This document shows positions 11,579-23,229 of a stretch of DNA of 64,000 bases, in pieces; position 1 is the stretch's first letter; every line of letters begins with the position of its first letter. The notes below the pieces were generated by a model, which was not told where the DNA came from, did no database searches, and worked only from the letters and a program-made list of their open reading frames with translations. The translations under genes and the position numbers were made by a program. The stretch lies in NCBI GenBank assembly GCA_037892935.1, contig JAYXKI010000007.1, forward strand, positions 1,922,001 to 1,986,000, in the 5' to 3' direction. The stretch comes from Phlebopus portentosus. Its lineage: Eukaryota; Basidiomycota; Agaricomycetes; Boletales; Boletinellaceae.

Positions 11579-11996
11579 TGTTAGGCGGCGAGACTAACAG
11601 GCGTCGATCTCAAGGCAGCCAACACAACAACAAACAACTGGCTAACGCGAGTTGCCGGGCTATACGCATGCTATGTTGCAGTGAAGGTAAGTAGAATTCA
11701 ACAAACTAATAATACAAGAGTAGATACCTATGTCACAGTGAAGGTAAGTAGAATAGAAAGACAAGGAACGAAAGAGTCAAACTATCTACTTATATAGACT
11801 TTGAGCACGGGAAAGGTCTACTCTAATAGGAAGTCACATGATAAGGAATGAGATGATTAGTGAGCGTGATAGAATGTTGTGGAATGTTCCAGCAATTGGA
11901 TGAATAAGCGCATAAGAAAAATAAAAGAAAAGGAAAAAGAATATTAAAATGAATGATGACATAAGAAAAGAAAAGGAAAATGTTCGAGTCCTTACA
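11579..11996 (-). repeat. 5' LTR of the Ty3/Gypsy element
   Basis: This 418-bp LTR lies at the transcriptional start side of the element. Compared with the 3' LTR there are seven substitutions. Five are CpG versus TpG/CpA. The other two are A/G in GATAATTAG and C/A in AAGACAAGG. Confidence 0.93.
11789..11796 (-). promoter_or_regulatory. TATA box in the 5' LTR
   Basis: On the element's coding strand the LTR contains TATATAAG within AGTCTATATAAGTAG, suitably placed to drive the retroelement transcript. Confidence 0.5.
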
Positions 11997-12001
11997 TATG
12001 G
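11997..12001. repeat. Target-site duplication TATGG, right
   Basis: This is identical to 5393-5397 on the other side of the element. Confidence 0.9.
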
Positions 12002-12107
12002 TAGTTTGGTTGTTTATTCCTTTCAGTCGTGTATGTTCCTAAGGTGCAAATGGTTAACAAGATGCCTTGTAGCTTTACCTCTGTGGAAGCCAATCTGATC
12101 ATTCTAC

Positions 12108-13356
12108 ATGACAAATGCTGGCTCAAACCGAGTCTTCAGCCTATGGGGCGTCGGGTGCCTTTAGTTATTCTTATATTATGAAGTAAGTATCATGAACTAG
12201 TGATCTAGTCAGGATATATTCACATTGCAATTTGTAACAGAAGTACTGGAAAATAGATAAGGACTGGCTCAAGGTGTACCTACTCGTAATATGGATACTG
12301 GATACGGCTCATCAAATTATGCTTCTGCATGCGGATTATTTGCTGCTTGTAAGGAGTCTCGCTGATGCAGCATACCTAAGCCATTTGCCGAAGTCAGTAT
12401 TCCTTTTTATGAGAAGTCTATTGTTTATCCCTTTACAGTTCAGGAACAAGTACTGCCATAGTTACTACCATTATCGATGCTCTAGTCCAAGCTATGTTCG
12501 TTTGGCGCAGTTGGCATTGTGAGTGACTCAGGTTTATCTTCACAACAAAATTCACGGCCCGGAAGTAAGCAATAGAAACCTCATGCTTGCTGGGATCCTC
12601 TCCACTGCCGTTCTGGGACAATTTGTAGTCAACCTGTGGTACTTCAGTCAGATCATCATCTTGACCAAACTATCGCAGCTATCAACTGTCGTTCATGTAG
12701 ACATGGCTCTAAACAGTACCATGGCCTTCACGGACACACTACTTGCTGTTGCGCTCATGTGGCTGCTATGGAGATCACACTCAGGGATGAAACGGACTGC
12801 ACCCATTTTAAATCGCCTCATCGCGTATACTGTTGGAACTGGGCTTGTCACTTCTCTGTGTGCAATTATGGGCCTGATTGGTGCTATAGTTTTACCGAAT
12901 ACCCTTATCTACTTGCTTATGAATTTGATTCTTCCCAAACGTGAGTGTTCCGCTATTCTGTGACATAAATGAGTGGAGCTGATCCATCTCTCCCAGTGTA
13001 CTTCAATTGTTTGCTTGCTTCATTCGTTGACTTTACCCCATAAACTGCAATCGAGACTGACTTTACTTAGATTGAATGCTTGTTCTCACCTCCGTGGTGC
13101 TCTGAGCAACGATGCAGATGGTCTAAGCATCCACCTTGATAATTACCCATCAGCATCAAATGGAAGTTCGAACATCACGTCATGCTCGTTTAATAAGGTA
13201 TTTATGCTTCCTTTTCCGTCTTACCAATTCCTCCCACACATCAAGTTGCAGGTTTCAAGCTCGAGGGTGATCGAATGCAGAGTAGATATTGACATAGAGC
13301 CTGAGAGCGACCCACATTCAGTGAGTCATTTGATCCTGTGGAAAGAGCTGAACTGA
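12108..13356 (+). pseudogene. DUF6534 multi-pass membrane protein, probably decayed
   Basis: This protein type is a family of hydrophobic, multi-pass membrane proteins, common in mushrooms and of unknown function. The exons fit by phase: up to 12182 (ending LFLYYE), 12241-12392 (KYWKIDKDWLK, IWILDTAHQIMLLHA), 12439-12518 (ALVQAMFVWRSWH), 12566-12940 (LSNRNLMLAG, FSQIIILTKLSQLS, NRLIAYTVGTGLVTSLCAI, LPNTLIYLL) and from 12997 (LYFNCLLAS). Introns are 45-60 nt. In the first exon, TAG at 12162-12164 stands where Gln is usual before LFLYYE. The tail after 13030 (LNACSHLRG) is family-like but lacks a usable donor before it. Both defects point to decay. The Ty3/Gypsy element sits directly 5'. A different 5' exon that bypasses the TAG remains possible. 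Confidence 0.7.
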
Positions 13357-14499
13357 TATCATCATCTCTCAGAAGCCCACAAGCAAAGCTTCGTTGTCTG
13401 ACAATGGTTCAGCAGGTATCCATTGCTTATGTGCTTAGGTTCATATTATTGTATGGTTCTAAATCTCTGCAACTGTGCTGCTCAACCATGCAGTCGCATT
13501 TCATGACCAAATTTCAGTAGAAGACAGATGATTGTACTAAAGGACATACGAAGCAGCAACTTATGATTTCACCTTCCTTGCAGGATGCTGGTGGGTCCTA
13601 AAATTATTGGAATTGTAGCAATTGGCCTGACTATGGATGCTGTATGGATGTATGTGTAACACTTGAATGAACTTGATGATTGAAACTGCGGAAGCATAAC
13701 TTGAATGCTTGTTGATCTGATTATTTATCTTTCAAACAGAGACACTGGTATGCTGCCCAAGCTTACTACGGGCACATTCTACTTCAAAATAATTCAAGTT
13801 ATAATCAACTGCTGTGGACGACAGTATTCTCTACTCATTTGAAATAACTATTGATCCATCGCTTTCTGTCTAATTTCAAATTACTGTAACCTTACTTTTA
13901 CTATTGACAAGTGAGGTGCTGAATGGCTGCCTATTTACCATTATGAATGGTCCAGGAATGAAATGGTCCAGATGCTTTAGACACAAGATTTTGAGAGCTG
14001 AAATTCATCAATCTTGCTCAGAGATGTGGTCTTCTCTTCACTGGGACAATCTTGTGATCACCACTCAGATGCTGCACACCTCACACATGATGCATTTACT
14101 AGGCTTCTCACCCGAGAAAAGAGCACACAAGTCAGCACAGTAGGTATACAAGCAATGTCAAAGTCACATACAGCTTCGTCTCATTGAGTGGGAATGAAGT
14201 AAAAGACAAAGACTTCTTGTGGACATCTATAAGCAACTTTGAGTGATTTCTTTCACTGACTGACCAAAAATCCCTAGCCCAGGGGGAAGAGAATAATTAT
14301 TATGATTAGGTCACCTAGTTTCAACTGCTCTACATAGTCTTGGGATGGGAGATTATAGGTTTCATTATGAAGTATTGAGCTAAGGACTTTTATGGATGTC
14401 TATATCTGACACATACATACAGTATCTATGTCTATTATGCAGCGTCCTCCTAATAGATCTACAGTACAGAACAGAAAAAGTTGAGTTGAGTTGGATGGA
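13357..14499. other. Intergenic, nothing recognised
   Basis: Frames here are short and AT-rich, with no recognisable motif. Between 13900 and 14140 a 79-codon frame is open but shows nothing I can identify. Confidence 0.35.
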
Positions 14500-14559
14500 T
14501 CACCCATGTCTGACTTCTAGGCATAGTAGCTCCTTATGGGTGACGACATCAGACAAATA

Positions 14560-15078
14560 CATTGCTAAACAATAAAAGCACCCACATAATTTGATCTCAC
14601 TTCTGCTTGCGGTTGCAAACATCCCCCCCTTAGGATTAAAATTGACAGAAATGACCTGATTGTTATGTTCTGTAGGGGTCCTTGCTAGCTGTCCATACTT
14701 CAACGTCCATATCTGCACTGAACCACCCTTCGAGCTGCTCACAATTCCATTTTGTGTCCTTTTCCAGGGCGATGCTAGTGAATTTGACTGTATGACTGGT
14801 GAAGTCTACTGGAGGAATACAGTCCACTGTGATATGCCATCATTGATCAAATTTCCACCACAACCAACTATCCTTTTGCTGCTGGGAGAAAAAACAAGGG
14901 ATTTTATGAGCTCAGAAAGTCCATCGAGTCTTCGGGTGAGTGACATTGTGTGCTCATCCCAGATTCTTACGATGGAGTCTCTGCTGCCGGTGGCGATAGT
15001 CTGCAAATAAGGAGAGACCACTAAATTATTTAATATATGAAAAAAATCCAGATGACCTTCTCTCTTTTGTTCTTTCAA
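14560..15078 (-). pseudogene. WD40-repeat fragment with one in-frame stop
   Basis: One minus-strand frame encodes about 170 residues of WD40 repeats. Recognisable pieces are LQTIATGSRDSIVRIWDE, LVFSPSSKRIVGCGG, GSVQIWTLKYGQLA and VISVNFNPKGGMFATAS. A TAG at 14808-14806 interrupts it. It has no start region or flanking domain, so it looks like a remnant of a larger WD40 gene, perhaps a NACHT- or F-box-WD40 protein. The parent type is not visible. Confidence 0.55.
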
Positions 15079-17154
15079 GTAACAACAAACACTGAGTGTC
15101 TAAGTATTCACCGCTTGTCTGGTGTCAAACAGGTGTGATCCAAGAAACCCAATTTTTTTTGTCCGCTGAGATATAAATGCTCCTCCTTTCAAAGAGGGAG
15201 GTACAATCCACCTCCAATGAAAACTTGCTCTATCCTAGTGTACGTATTCACGATTCCATACCAGTCGCGAGTCAATGTTGTTGGCTAATGCTTAGATTAT
15301 TGTTCGGTGTTTATACTGCGTAAATGTATGCCCTGCTGTATGAATCCATGATTCTGTATCGTTCTCGAGATAATGTTGGCTAATGTTGACCATAGATGCA
15401 AAGATTTTTGCAAAAGGTGTCCGACTCCATTGTCTCATCTAACGGGTGGAAGAAGCTTGCTTGCTCTAGCATCAGTCGAGGCTTAACAGCTTACCCCAAG
15501 GGTTCCAGTGAGCAGCAAAGGCTCGGCGTCCACCATGAGTATGACAGCAAGATGAGTGGGAAGAACGGCACCATCTACCACAAGTTCTAGATGCAGCCTA
15601 ACACAGGCAATGACATCCCCTCGACTATAAAGAACTGGAGGGATGCAAACAGCGGCACTTACGCCATCATAGCGAATATGCTTGTAAAGAAAGACGGTAC
15701 TAAGGAGGATGTTAGCGGAGGCTCACAAGGGGATTTATGGGCAAGTAGAGGTCTTCCTCTCCTTTAGCTCCAGATTCTGCACCGTGCTTATTGTTTTCTC
15801 AAAGGTCTTTTGTTAGTTACGTCGATATGTGTACATGTATCGAAATTGCCTTTGCCTCGTTCTGAATTTACTGTAATATCTGTATTACTTGTCTTTGGAC
15901 AGTCTTAAGTAGAAGTTGAGACAAGTGGAGGATATGCAGGGAGCGTCGACGTCCTCTGTCTTGCTCTATTGTCACCCCATTTGCGGCGTGCTTCAAAGTT
16001 GAGGTTGAGCATCAACAAGACGACTCTGTGAGCTGATCTCGGGCTTGAGCATGAGCACTGTGTGATAAAGTAACTATCACATCACTATAATTTCTAATTG
16101 TTTTGTTACACCCTGCTGTCTCTATACTTATAGTGGTGACTGGCAATCCCCATGTAAAAATGTTTATTCCCACGGGCCCCAGCATCACATGCCGATGAGA
16201 TGCCGCGACTCGCTTATTCTCCACTTTTTGAATCTGACTTACCATGCATACAAAGACCTGTACCACACATAGTTATGGCTAGAAAAATTCTGATTTGTGC
16301 ATTTCTGAGCTAGTGGTATATATTGTATTAAAAATATCAGAAATTTTCTGAAAAATGAGCAAGATACAGCATAGTCACAAGCAATATTGAAAGAACCAAG
16401 CAAATCCTTGAAAATTTTTTTTCAACAATTTAAAGATTAGGACCATAAAATACCAATGAAGCATTTTTGGTGATGATTCTTGGTTGTGATCGAGCGAAGG
16501 AGAATTATCTTCTTGAGGGATGAAGAGTTAGAAAAGGAAATTATTGGTCATGTGACTTGAACTTTCATGGTGAAAGTACTTGAATTGACATATACTGGAC
16601 AAGAAACAATTTCTTCTGACATAAATATAGTACATATATACATACAATAAGGTTTCTGGGAAAGATGAAACTGGTTTCAGGTACTTTTTGCAATGAAATA
16701 TTGAGTTTTGGAAAGACAAAAAGCTGACTCTCACTACAATTTTTTGATGCTGCAAAAGTCTTCCAGAACCATTTCATGTGCTCATATTGAGGCATGAGAG
16801 TCCTAATTTTTCTCCTAAAGGTCTGACCATTCAAATTCAGAGAAATATAGCTTCAGTATGATCACCAGTCATAATATCTTTCATATTGGTCATGTATTTT
16901 AATGAGATGTTTGGGAGCATTGAGCACTGTGCATCCATCATTCAAGAAAGTGGACGACTGAGATCGACATTTGCACCTTATATGGAAAATATAAAAGCTC
17001 CGACACAAATTTCTCGGCGCACATGTGATATAGAGAATGCCAGTCACCACTTATAGTAAGTAAGATCTAACTTATTATCGATTAGGTATGTGGCCCGCTA
17101 AGAAAACGCTGTGCAGCAGCCTCTCTGCTCACCTCCGAGTCCATATACATTGGC
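15079..17154. other. Mostly AT-rich intergenic DNA with an unidentified frame
   Basis: Between 15396 and 15770 a plus-strand frame is open except for one TAG at 15588-15590. It contains KMSGKNGTIYHKF and then NDIPSTIKNWRDANSGTYA. It looks protein-like but I do not recognise it. From 16270 to 17070 the sequence is strongly AT-rich and I see no gene. Confidence 0.3.
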
Positions 17155-19011
17155 ATGCCCTGCCTTGGGAGCGCGAGGTTCGTCTTCAACTCGCCGAAAG
17201 CTTCAGTCTCACGGCGCTCGTTATACTCTTCCTTCACGAGCTCCATCTCCACCACGACACGTTTGGTGCCGCGTCGCGCCTTCTCCATCATGGCAAATTC
17301 TCATAACGACCTTTTCGACTACACGTCAGGGCGCTGGGCGTAAGTCTCATACATGTTGTTCTATAATGTATATTTCTGACCCGTAATCCAACTTGTTCAG
17401 ATTTAACGATGCTCTTCGCCACGCAGAGCGGAGGCGCGTTTTCGACGTCGAGGGGCTACGTCGACTTGCAGCGCAGTCCGTTGGTCGAAGTCCTGCTGAT
17501 GTCGTCAGCTTATCAAAGCTCGCCGAGGGCGGATTCAACCGTACCTTCCTCATCACCTTGCGCGACGACTTCCAAATGGTCGCTCGTATTCCGTACCCGG
17601 CTACGGTCCCCAAGTACTACGCTGTGGCCAGCGAAGTGGCCACAATGGAGTTCCTCCGTTCCTCTGGGCTGCCTGTTCCCCAGGTATACGGATACTCGCC
17701 TGCGTCGGACAACGCGGCGAAGACCGAATACATCTTTATGGAATTTATGAGAGGTACGAAACTCAGCGATGTATGGCTGGAGCTGGGGGAATGGGATATT
17801 GTCTCAATCTTGCGCCAACTTGTTCAACTCGAGTCTCAAATGATGCCGATTTCTTTCCCCGCTGGCGGAAGCCTCTACTACACCCACGACCTGGAGAAGG
17901 TTGCCGGGAGGGCAGCCATCCCACTCAAGGACGAGCGTTTCTGCGTTGGTCCAGATACGAGACTGCCCATGTGGTACGGCAGGAGATCACAGCTCGACGT
18001 AGACCGGGGACCGTGTACGCCGCTTTCTGACTTTTTTCTGTTACGCCCTTGAATCAACCGATTACTAAAGACGAAAGCGCCGAAGCAGCGCTCGTAGCAG
18101 GAGCCCGCAAGGAGCTGGCTTATCTCGAGCAGTTTGGTCAACCGCTCTTGCCGTTTCGCCGCGAGAGGAGGGATGGTTACCAGTACCAGGAGCAGTCGCC
18201 GTCGGCCCACATCGAGAACTTGAAGCGCTATCTCCTCATCGCATCGTCACTTGTCCCTAGGGACCCGGCCCTCGGTCATTTCTGCATCCGCCATCCAGAC
18301 CTCCAGCAGAACAATATCGTCGTTCGGAGGTCGTCCGAGTCTGGCTGGCAAGTCGTCAGTCTGCTCGACTGGCAACACGCCTCCATTCTGCCCCTGTTTC
18401 TTCTTGCCGGCATACCCCAACGCCTCCAGAACCACAATGATCCTGTCTCGCAATCTATGACGCCGCCTTCGTTACCGGAGAACTTCGACGAATTGGACGA
18501 AACCGAGCGAACCGAAGCGGAGGAAGTCTATGGTCGTCGCCTCGTCCATTACCACTACGTCAAGAACACGGAGGAGTGCAACAAGTCCCATTACGATGCC
18601 ATGACGGACCCCATGTGCGTGCTCCGCGGCCGCCTCTTCGACCACGCCGGTAACCCGTGGGAGGGCGAGACTCTCGAGCTGAAGACTGCGCTCATGCGAG
18701 CAACGGAGAGGTGGGAGACGCTTGCGGGGGAAGGCGCGCCGTGTCCAATCGTGTTCGACGGCGAGGACGTACGCGAGACGACGAAGCTGAATGAAGTACA
18801 GGGAAAAGCAGACAAGGCTTTCGAGGTGTGGCAGAACATGCTCGGTCTCGGGCCGGAGGGCTGGGTGCCCACCCAGCACTACGAGGAGGCCGTGGCACTC
18901 TGCAAGCAGATGAAGGAGGAGGCGTTGACGGAGGCCACGTCGGAGGAGGAACGTGCGGAGATCATGACGCACTGGCCCTGGGATGACATGGACGAAGGGA
19001 AATATATGTAA
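17155..19011 (+). CDS. AIM9-like mitochondrial APH-fold phosphotransferase family protein
   Basis: Three exons, 17155-17339, 17401-18014 and 18071-19011, give 579 residues. Both introns (61 and 56 nt) are GT-AG, and the joins restore TSGRWAFNDALRHAE and RGPYESAEAALVAG. Family marks are LAEGGFNRTFLI (nucleotide loop), MVARIPYP, the catalytic loop IRHPDLQQNNIVV (residues 339-351, Asp343 and Asn348) and the metal-binding LLDWQ (Asp366). The fold is that of aminoglycoside/choline phosphotransferases. The closest functional name is AIM9 (altered inheritance of mitochondria). I chose ATG 17155 over 17290 because the added 45 residues are rich in Ser, Arg and Thr with no acidic residue and end LVPRRAFS, as expected of a mitochondrial presequence. 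The true substrate is unknown. Base composition is more GC-rich than the flanks, and the gene looks intact. Confidence 0.88.
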
Positions 19012-21485
19012 CCGAATCGAGCTAGATATTCCGCGATGCTGTATCTTGTCTGCTGTTATATTTATGGCCAGCCTTTAGCTTTCTATCAGGCATATTCATT
19101 TCTGATCGCACGCATTTTCATTTTGTAATCAGTCGCGCTGGTCGTAGCGTTATGGCACCGTTCGTAAAAGACGGCATAATATAAGGCAGAATAGAAGTAC
19201 ATGATGCATGGGCGACTTTCCTCTCCACTTGATCTCTCGACGCAGGAGCTGCCCTCTAGAAGAAGAAGAAAAAGACGCGGCACACCATGGAGGCATATAT
19301 TCTCGGTCCAGGGCAAACGCCGTCGATCAGGTTTCTATCATAAGTATAAACCCAAACCCTTCCGCTGCTTAAACGACTGGGCTGTTCTCCTCCCGAATCC
19401 CACTACCCACTCACTAGACAGATCAAGACTTCTCTCGGTATGTCGCTGACCGACCTTCTTCACAATAGTGCGTCGTAACTCGTTTCGTCGCTCTTGTTGT
19501 TGACTCTTATGAACCGTTTTATTAGTGTCCATTGGCCCAGCCTCCGAGCGTCAGGAATACACATCAACAAGAATTCGAGCATCTGCGGGCGAACGAGTGC
19601 TAACAGGCTTAATACAAGCTCAAAATGCAAGAAGCACCGGACGCTAAACTTTTGTCGTATTTGTCACCTCATTGCCCTCCGAAACGTCTGTTCCTTGAAT
19701 GCGATGTGTGAATACATGGGAAGCAGTGATGACAATAGTATCTGGGTAACGTGAGTTAGGTCACATTTCAATTGACTCTATAAGCGCACCACAAATTCCA
19801 GCTATGCAGAAATGGGGTTGCATCGGAGAAGACCATAGATAAGACAGTTTGCAGAGCTAGTCTGGTTGATCGATGAGGTACTCCACACAAAATCGCTATA
19901 TTCCAAAGGGTGTTGCATAAGAAGACTATGGACAGCGGCAGCTTCTCTGCTGATGTGAAAGATGAGAAAGTGGGATGCTGTTAACGATAGGCGCTGTCGG
20001 AAAACAGTGGATGAACAAACATTGGCATTAATATTTGCTTCCTTGCGCAAATGCACCACACATGGGAACAAAGAACGCATGATCTAGGTACAGATGTAAA
20101 GCGCTCAGAGAATGGGTCAGTGCTAGTAGCATGAAGCACCGAACTTGTTCACCCTCCAATTCGTTAAAACAACAAAGCAACAACCACCGGCAGAAGCCAC
20201 AGTTTCAGCCGTTCGAGTCCTGATCGTGTTCGAGTACGTGGACGGCATTGATTCTATCCTCTCGACATGTCCGTGTGAGAACTTGACTATGAAGAAGCTC
20301 GAAGGAGGCGATAGTCAATTGGAAACCGCCGCTATGCGTATGTACCAGCGTCCATGGTAAACGGGATGCATGAACGTGAATGAATTCGGGTAGGACATAG
20401 ATGCTGGTTTTCCTCATAAGCTCTCGGCAATCGCGGGGGCCGTAGTAGTACTAGTAGCAGTAGTAGGGGCCATACGTGTGACACTCTGCTTTCCTAAGTA
20501 GGGTTCCGCAGCGTATCGCAGACGTTACGCGCGGAACCCTATGACTAAGTATCTTACCAATAGCTTATGTGAGCGCGACTCTATGCATTTAGTTAGCTTT
20601 TGTTTTCACGTTTTCCCCATGTGTAGTTTAGTTTATATAGCTGGTAGATAGCGAATGTAAGAGGGATTCTTTTCTCTCGACTATCACACTAATACTACGG
20701 TTAATCCAGTCAGTAACGGTGTGATCTGAGTGCCAGAGGAATCTCTCGTGTGACCGAATCTTACCATTCGTCGCAATACGGTGGCACTTTCGATGTTGGA
20801 GACCTAATAGGTGAGCGCGGTGTCGACGCGGTGTAGATCCGTTTTGAACTAAACCTCCCAGGAGCTCCCGTAGATATCCAAGAGGTTGCTGCTCTCGATT
20901 TTGAATATGAACTTGATGTTTGCCTCGAGAGGGGTTTTTATAATCTATACCGTGCGACGCCCAATTATGGGTCGGGTAAAATCGTGAGAACTTCGTCACG
21001 AGATTAGTTTCCAGCTGCGATCGTCGAGTTTTGTTTTGTAGAACTACTAGACGAGACAGCATTCTTTCATTGTTGCTGATTCGTCTTGTCTACCCCATAG
21101 CCTCTTATAGAGGTGATTTTCGCATCATGATTGTCGTTCAAATCCTCGGCAACACTTCATGTTCGATAGTGTTTCCGACTAACGGGTTCTCCACTTGTAC
21201 AATCTTCGGCGCACGTAAAAGTCTCCTCGTGCTCATGGTCATCATCAAGTAACGTGCACAACACTTCGGATGGGACGGATCCCGATTTGAAGTGAGTGAG
21301 TGAAACATGGATTGGATTGATGCGTGGGTCCAATGACGGTTTGGATGACATCAGTCACTTGGCTCATGGCGTGAGCCTCGGCGAGGTATAAAGACCGTAT
21401 TACTTTCAACTTGGACCACATTCAACTTTTCCTTCCCTCCGTTGCATTCCCTCTTGGCTTGAAATTTCATCCGTGAAAGAAAGAC
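19012..21485. other. Long stretch without a supported gene
   Basis: No convincing coding frame is present. Features seen are a GTA/AGT-rich microsatellite at about 20441-20466, a strong hairpin at 20499-20541, and a 144-codon minus-strand frame (21062-20628) with no motif I know. The 20.47-21.06 kb part has the look of old transposon or LTR sequence, but I could not find paired termini. Confidence 0.35.
20499..20541. repeat. Long, nearly perfect inverted repeat (hairpin)
   Basis: The arms TAGGGTTCCGC (20499-20509) and GCGGAACCCTA (20531-20541) are perfectly complementary. Inside them GCGTA pairs with TACGC. This gives 16 base pairs with one bulged A and a 10-base loop. Confidence 0.75.
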
Positions 21486-22599
21486 ATGGCGGACGATTCC
21501 TGGAAAGATGGTATTCTCCTAAAAGTATGTCTTCCTTTTGGGCCTCCTGATCGAACAACACGTGCTCACAACTTGACTTTCTTTCGGCAATAGATCATCA
21601 ACGTCATTGTATATTTCCTCTTCCTGGGCTCCAACATTTACTCTGTCGCAGGACCTGAAGGGGGTTACTGGTCCGGCAAGGAAACATACTTTACGCCTGC
21701 GTCATATGCCTTCTCAATATGGTACGTGTATGTCTCTCTCTGTGCTTTCACATGTTCACCATCTACACGCAGGTCCCTCATTCATCTTCTGCTCCTCGGT
21801 GCAATCATATATCAGTTCTTCCCAGCTGGGAAGCGTGTCATCATTGATGGAATTTCCTACCGATTCCCGCTCCTGGGTGTCCTCAATGCAATTTACGTGG
21901 GTATTTCACAACTTCCTCCGAATATAACGACACATGTATGAATTGACTTTGGCTCCATCAGATCAATGTCTGGATAAAGCAGTATTACATCGTTGGTAAG
22001 CTTCTGTTCACTCCCGGCGTGAAATAATCCTTTCAACATGGTTCCATATAGCTTTCATCTTCGCCTTGCTCGTGTCGTCGACTGTCACACACATTTATTA
22101 CATAGTCCGGCGTTATCATGCCTCCGAGTCTTGGGCTGACGAGCTTTTCATCCACCTGCCTTTCTCCCTCTATCATGGTTGGACGACTGTCCTCGTTGTA
22201 ATCTCTGCGTTCGAGGCTTTCGGAGTAAACGCCCGTAAGTGAACCATTTGACAACAAAATGACTTAGCTAAGTTCATGCAATTCAAATAAGTCAATCATC
22301 ATCCCGGAGCTTGGACAAAGGCTTTCGTCTTCCTAGGTCTATTCTTCCTCGAGGCCACGGCAGCGACGTATGCGTTCTCTGCTCCGGAGGGAGACCTGGG
22401 AGGTTCCATTGCAATCGCGTGGTCCTTGTTTGCAATATTCGAGCATCAGCGTTCCAGTGCGTTCATCCATTGGAGTGCTCTCGCTTTTGCGTGCTTGAGT
22501 TTGTTCTGGATCGCGAAGAGTCTGTTCGGACACTTCACGGCCCACAGAGGTCATTCGGTGTTGCATGATGAGGAGCGTGCTCCACTCATTGGCTCTTGA
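21486..22599 (+). CDS. Multi-pass membrane protein, TspO/MBR-like
   Basis: Six exons fit in phase: 21486-21524, 21594-21721, 21773-21896, 21962-21995, 22052-22234 and 22292-22599. They give 271 residues starting [13 protein letters not shown]. Several hydrophobic segments are visible. One contains [20 protein letters not shown], which resembles the Pro/Trp-rich second helix of tryptophan-rich TspO/MBR proteins. Trp recurs in other segments ([29 protein letters not shown]). The protein ends in a short hydrophilic tail ([11 protein letters not shown]). TspO proteins bind tetrapyrroles or sterols in membranes, but that role here is only inferred from the helix pattern. The exon model is strong, since every join is in phase. 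The family name is less sure. Confidence 0.75.
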
Positions 22600-23229
22600 A
22601 TACGCCACGGTACTTTTTCGGTCCTGTGTGATACTATGGAATGCTCTCTTGCATCCGGACACTATGATTCATTTCACTCCGCGCTGTAATCTTCGAATTA
22701 TGTACAGTACAAGAAAAGACTGTTAGGAAGTGGCCTTGTCACTGACGTATCATAATGATTTTTCCCGAAAGCCACATTTTGGACTACGAAAGCACAGTCG
22801 TGTAATCGTGTAAATCATTTATCCTCCTTTTCTGGTGATATCTATGCACATGAACCCTTCTAATACACGCCACAATATGGACGGCGTATCTTTGCTCGAG
22901 AAGAATTGCAAAAATGGACAGCTTTGCTTCGTAGAGTGAATAATGATCGTGCTTCAGAGCAATCCTTCAACTACTTTGCTTTTGCGAAAGCTCTCATGAA
23001 TCCCAAAAGGAGTGTCCTGTTCTTTGTTCCTGATTGATCATCTGAAGATACTTTGCAAAGATGCGCGAAACTTTGCAATTCATCTAGCAAAGCAATTTCT
23101 GTATAGCTTTGGTTTATGTAGCAAAGGGAGGAAAAGGTATTTAGTTCAAATGCTGTTCACCGTTATTTGCTCACCAGACCGTCATCGAGTCCTTCTATTA
23201 GCGCTTAAGAACACACAGTTCATCAAAAA
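22600..23229. other. Intergenic, nothing recognised
   Basis: This holds the 3' flank of the TspO-like gene and the promoter region of the small SxIP gene. It contains no supported frame. Confidence 0.4.

Larger units (their letters stand above)
5398..11996 (-). mobile_element. Full-length Ty3/Gypsy LTR retrotransposon with chromodomain (inactive)
   Basis: A 6.6-kb element is bounded by two 418-bp direct LTRs beginning TGTTAGG and ending TTACA, and flanked by the 5-bp duplication TATGG (5393-5397 and 11997-12001). The minus-strand order is Gag with zinc knuckle, aspartic protease, reverse transcriptase, RNase H, integrase and C-terminal chromodomain. This is the domain order of Ty3/Gypsy elements, and the chromodomain is diagnostic of chromoviruses. 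Seven in-frame TGA codons interrupt the proteins, so the copy cannot move by itself. The LTRs differ at only seven positions, so insertion was fairly recent. The insertion lies just 5' of, or inside, the 5' region of the DUF6534 gene. Confidence 0.95.

Noticed and set aside
18472..18972. Long minus-strand frames opposite the AIM9-like gene
   Set aside because: They are shadows of a GC-rich coding exon with clear plus-strand homology.
20628..21062. 144-codon minus-strand frame as a gene
   Set aside because: No known motif, biased composition and a transposon-like setting. It is likely a chance frame in repeat-derived DNA.
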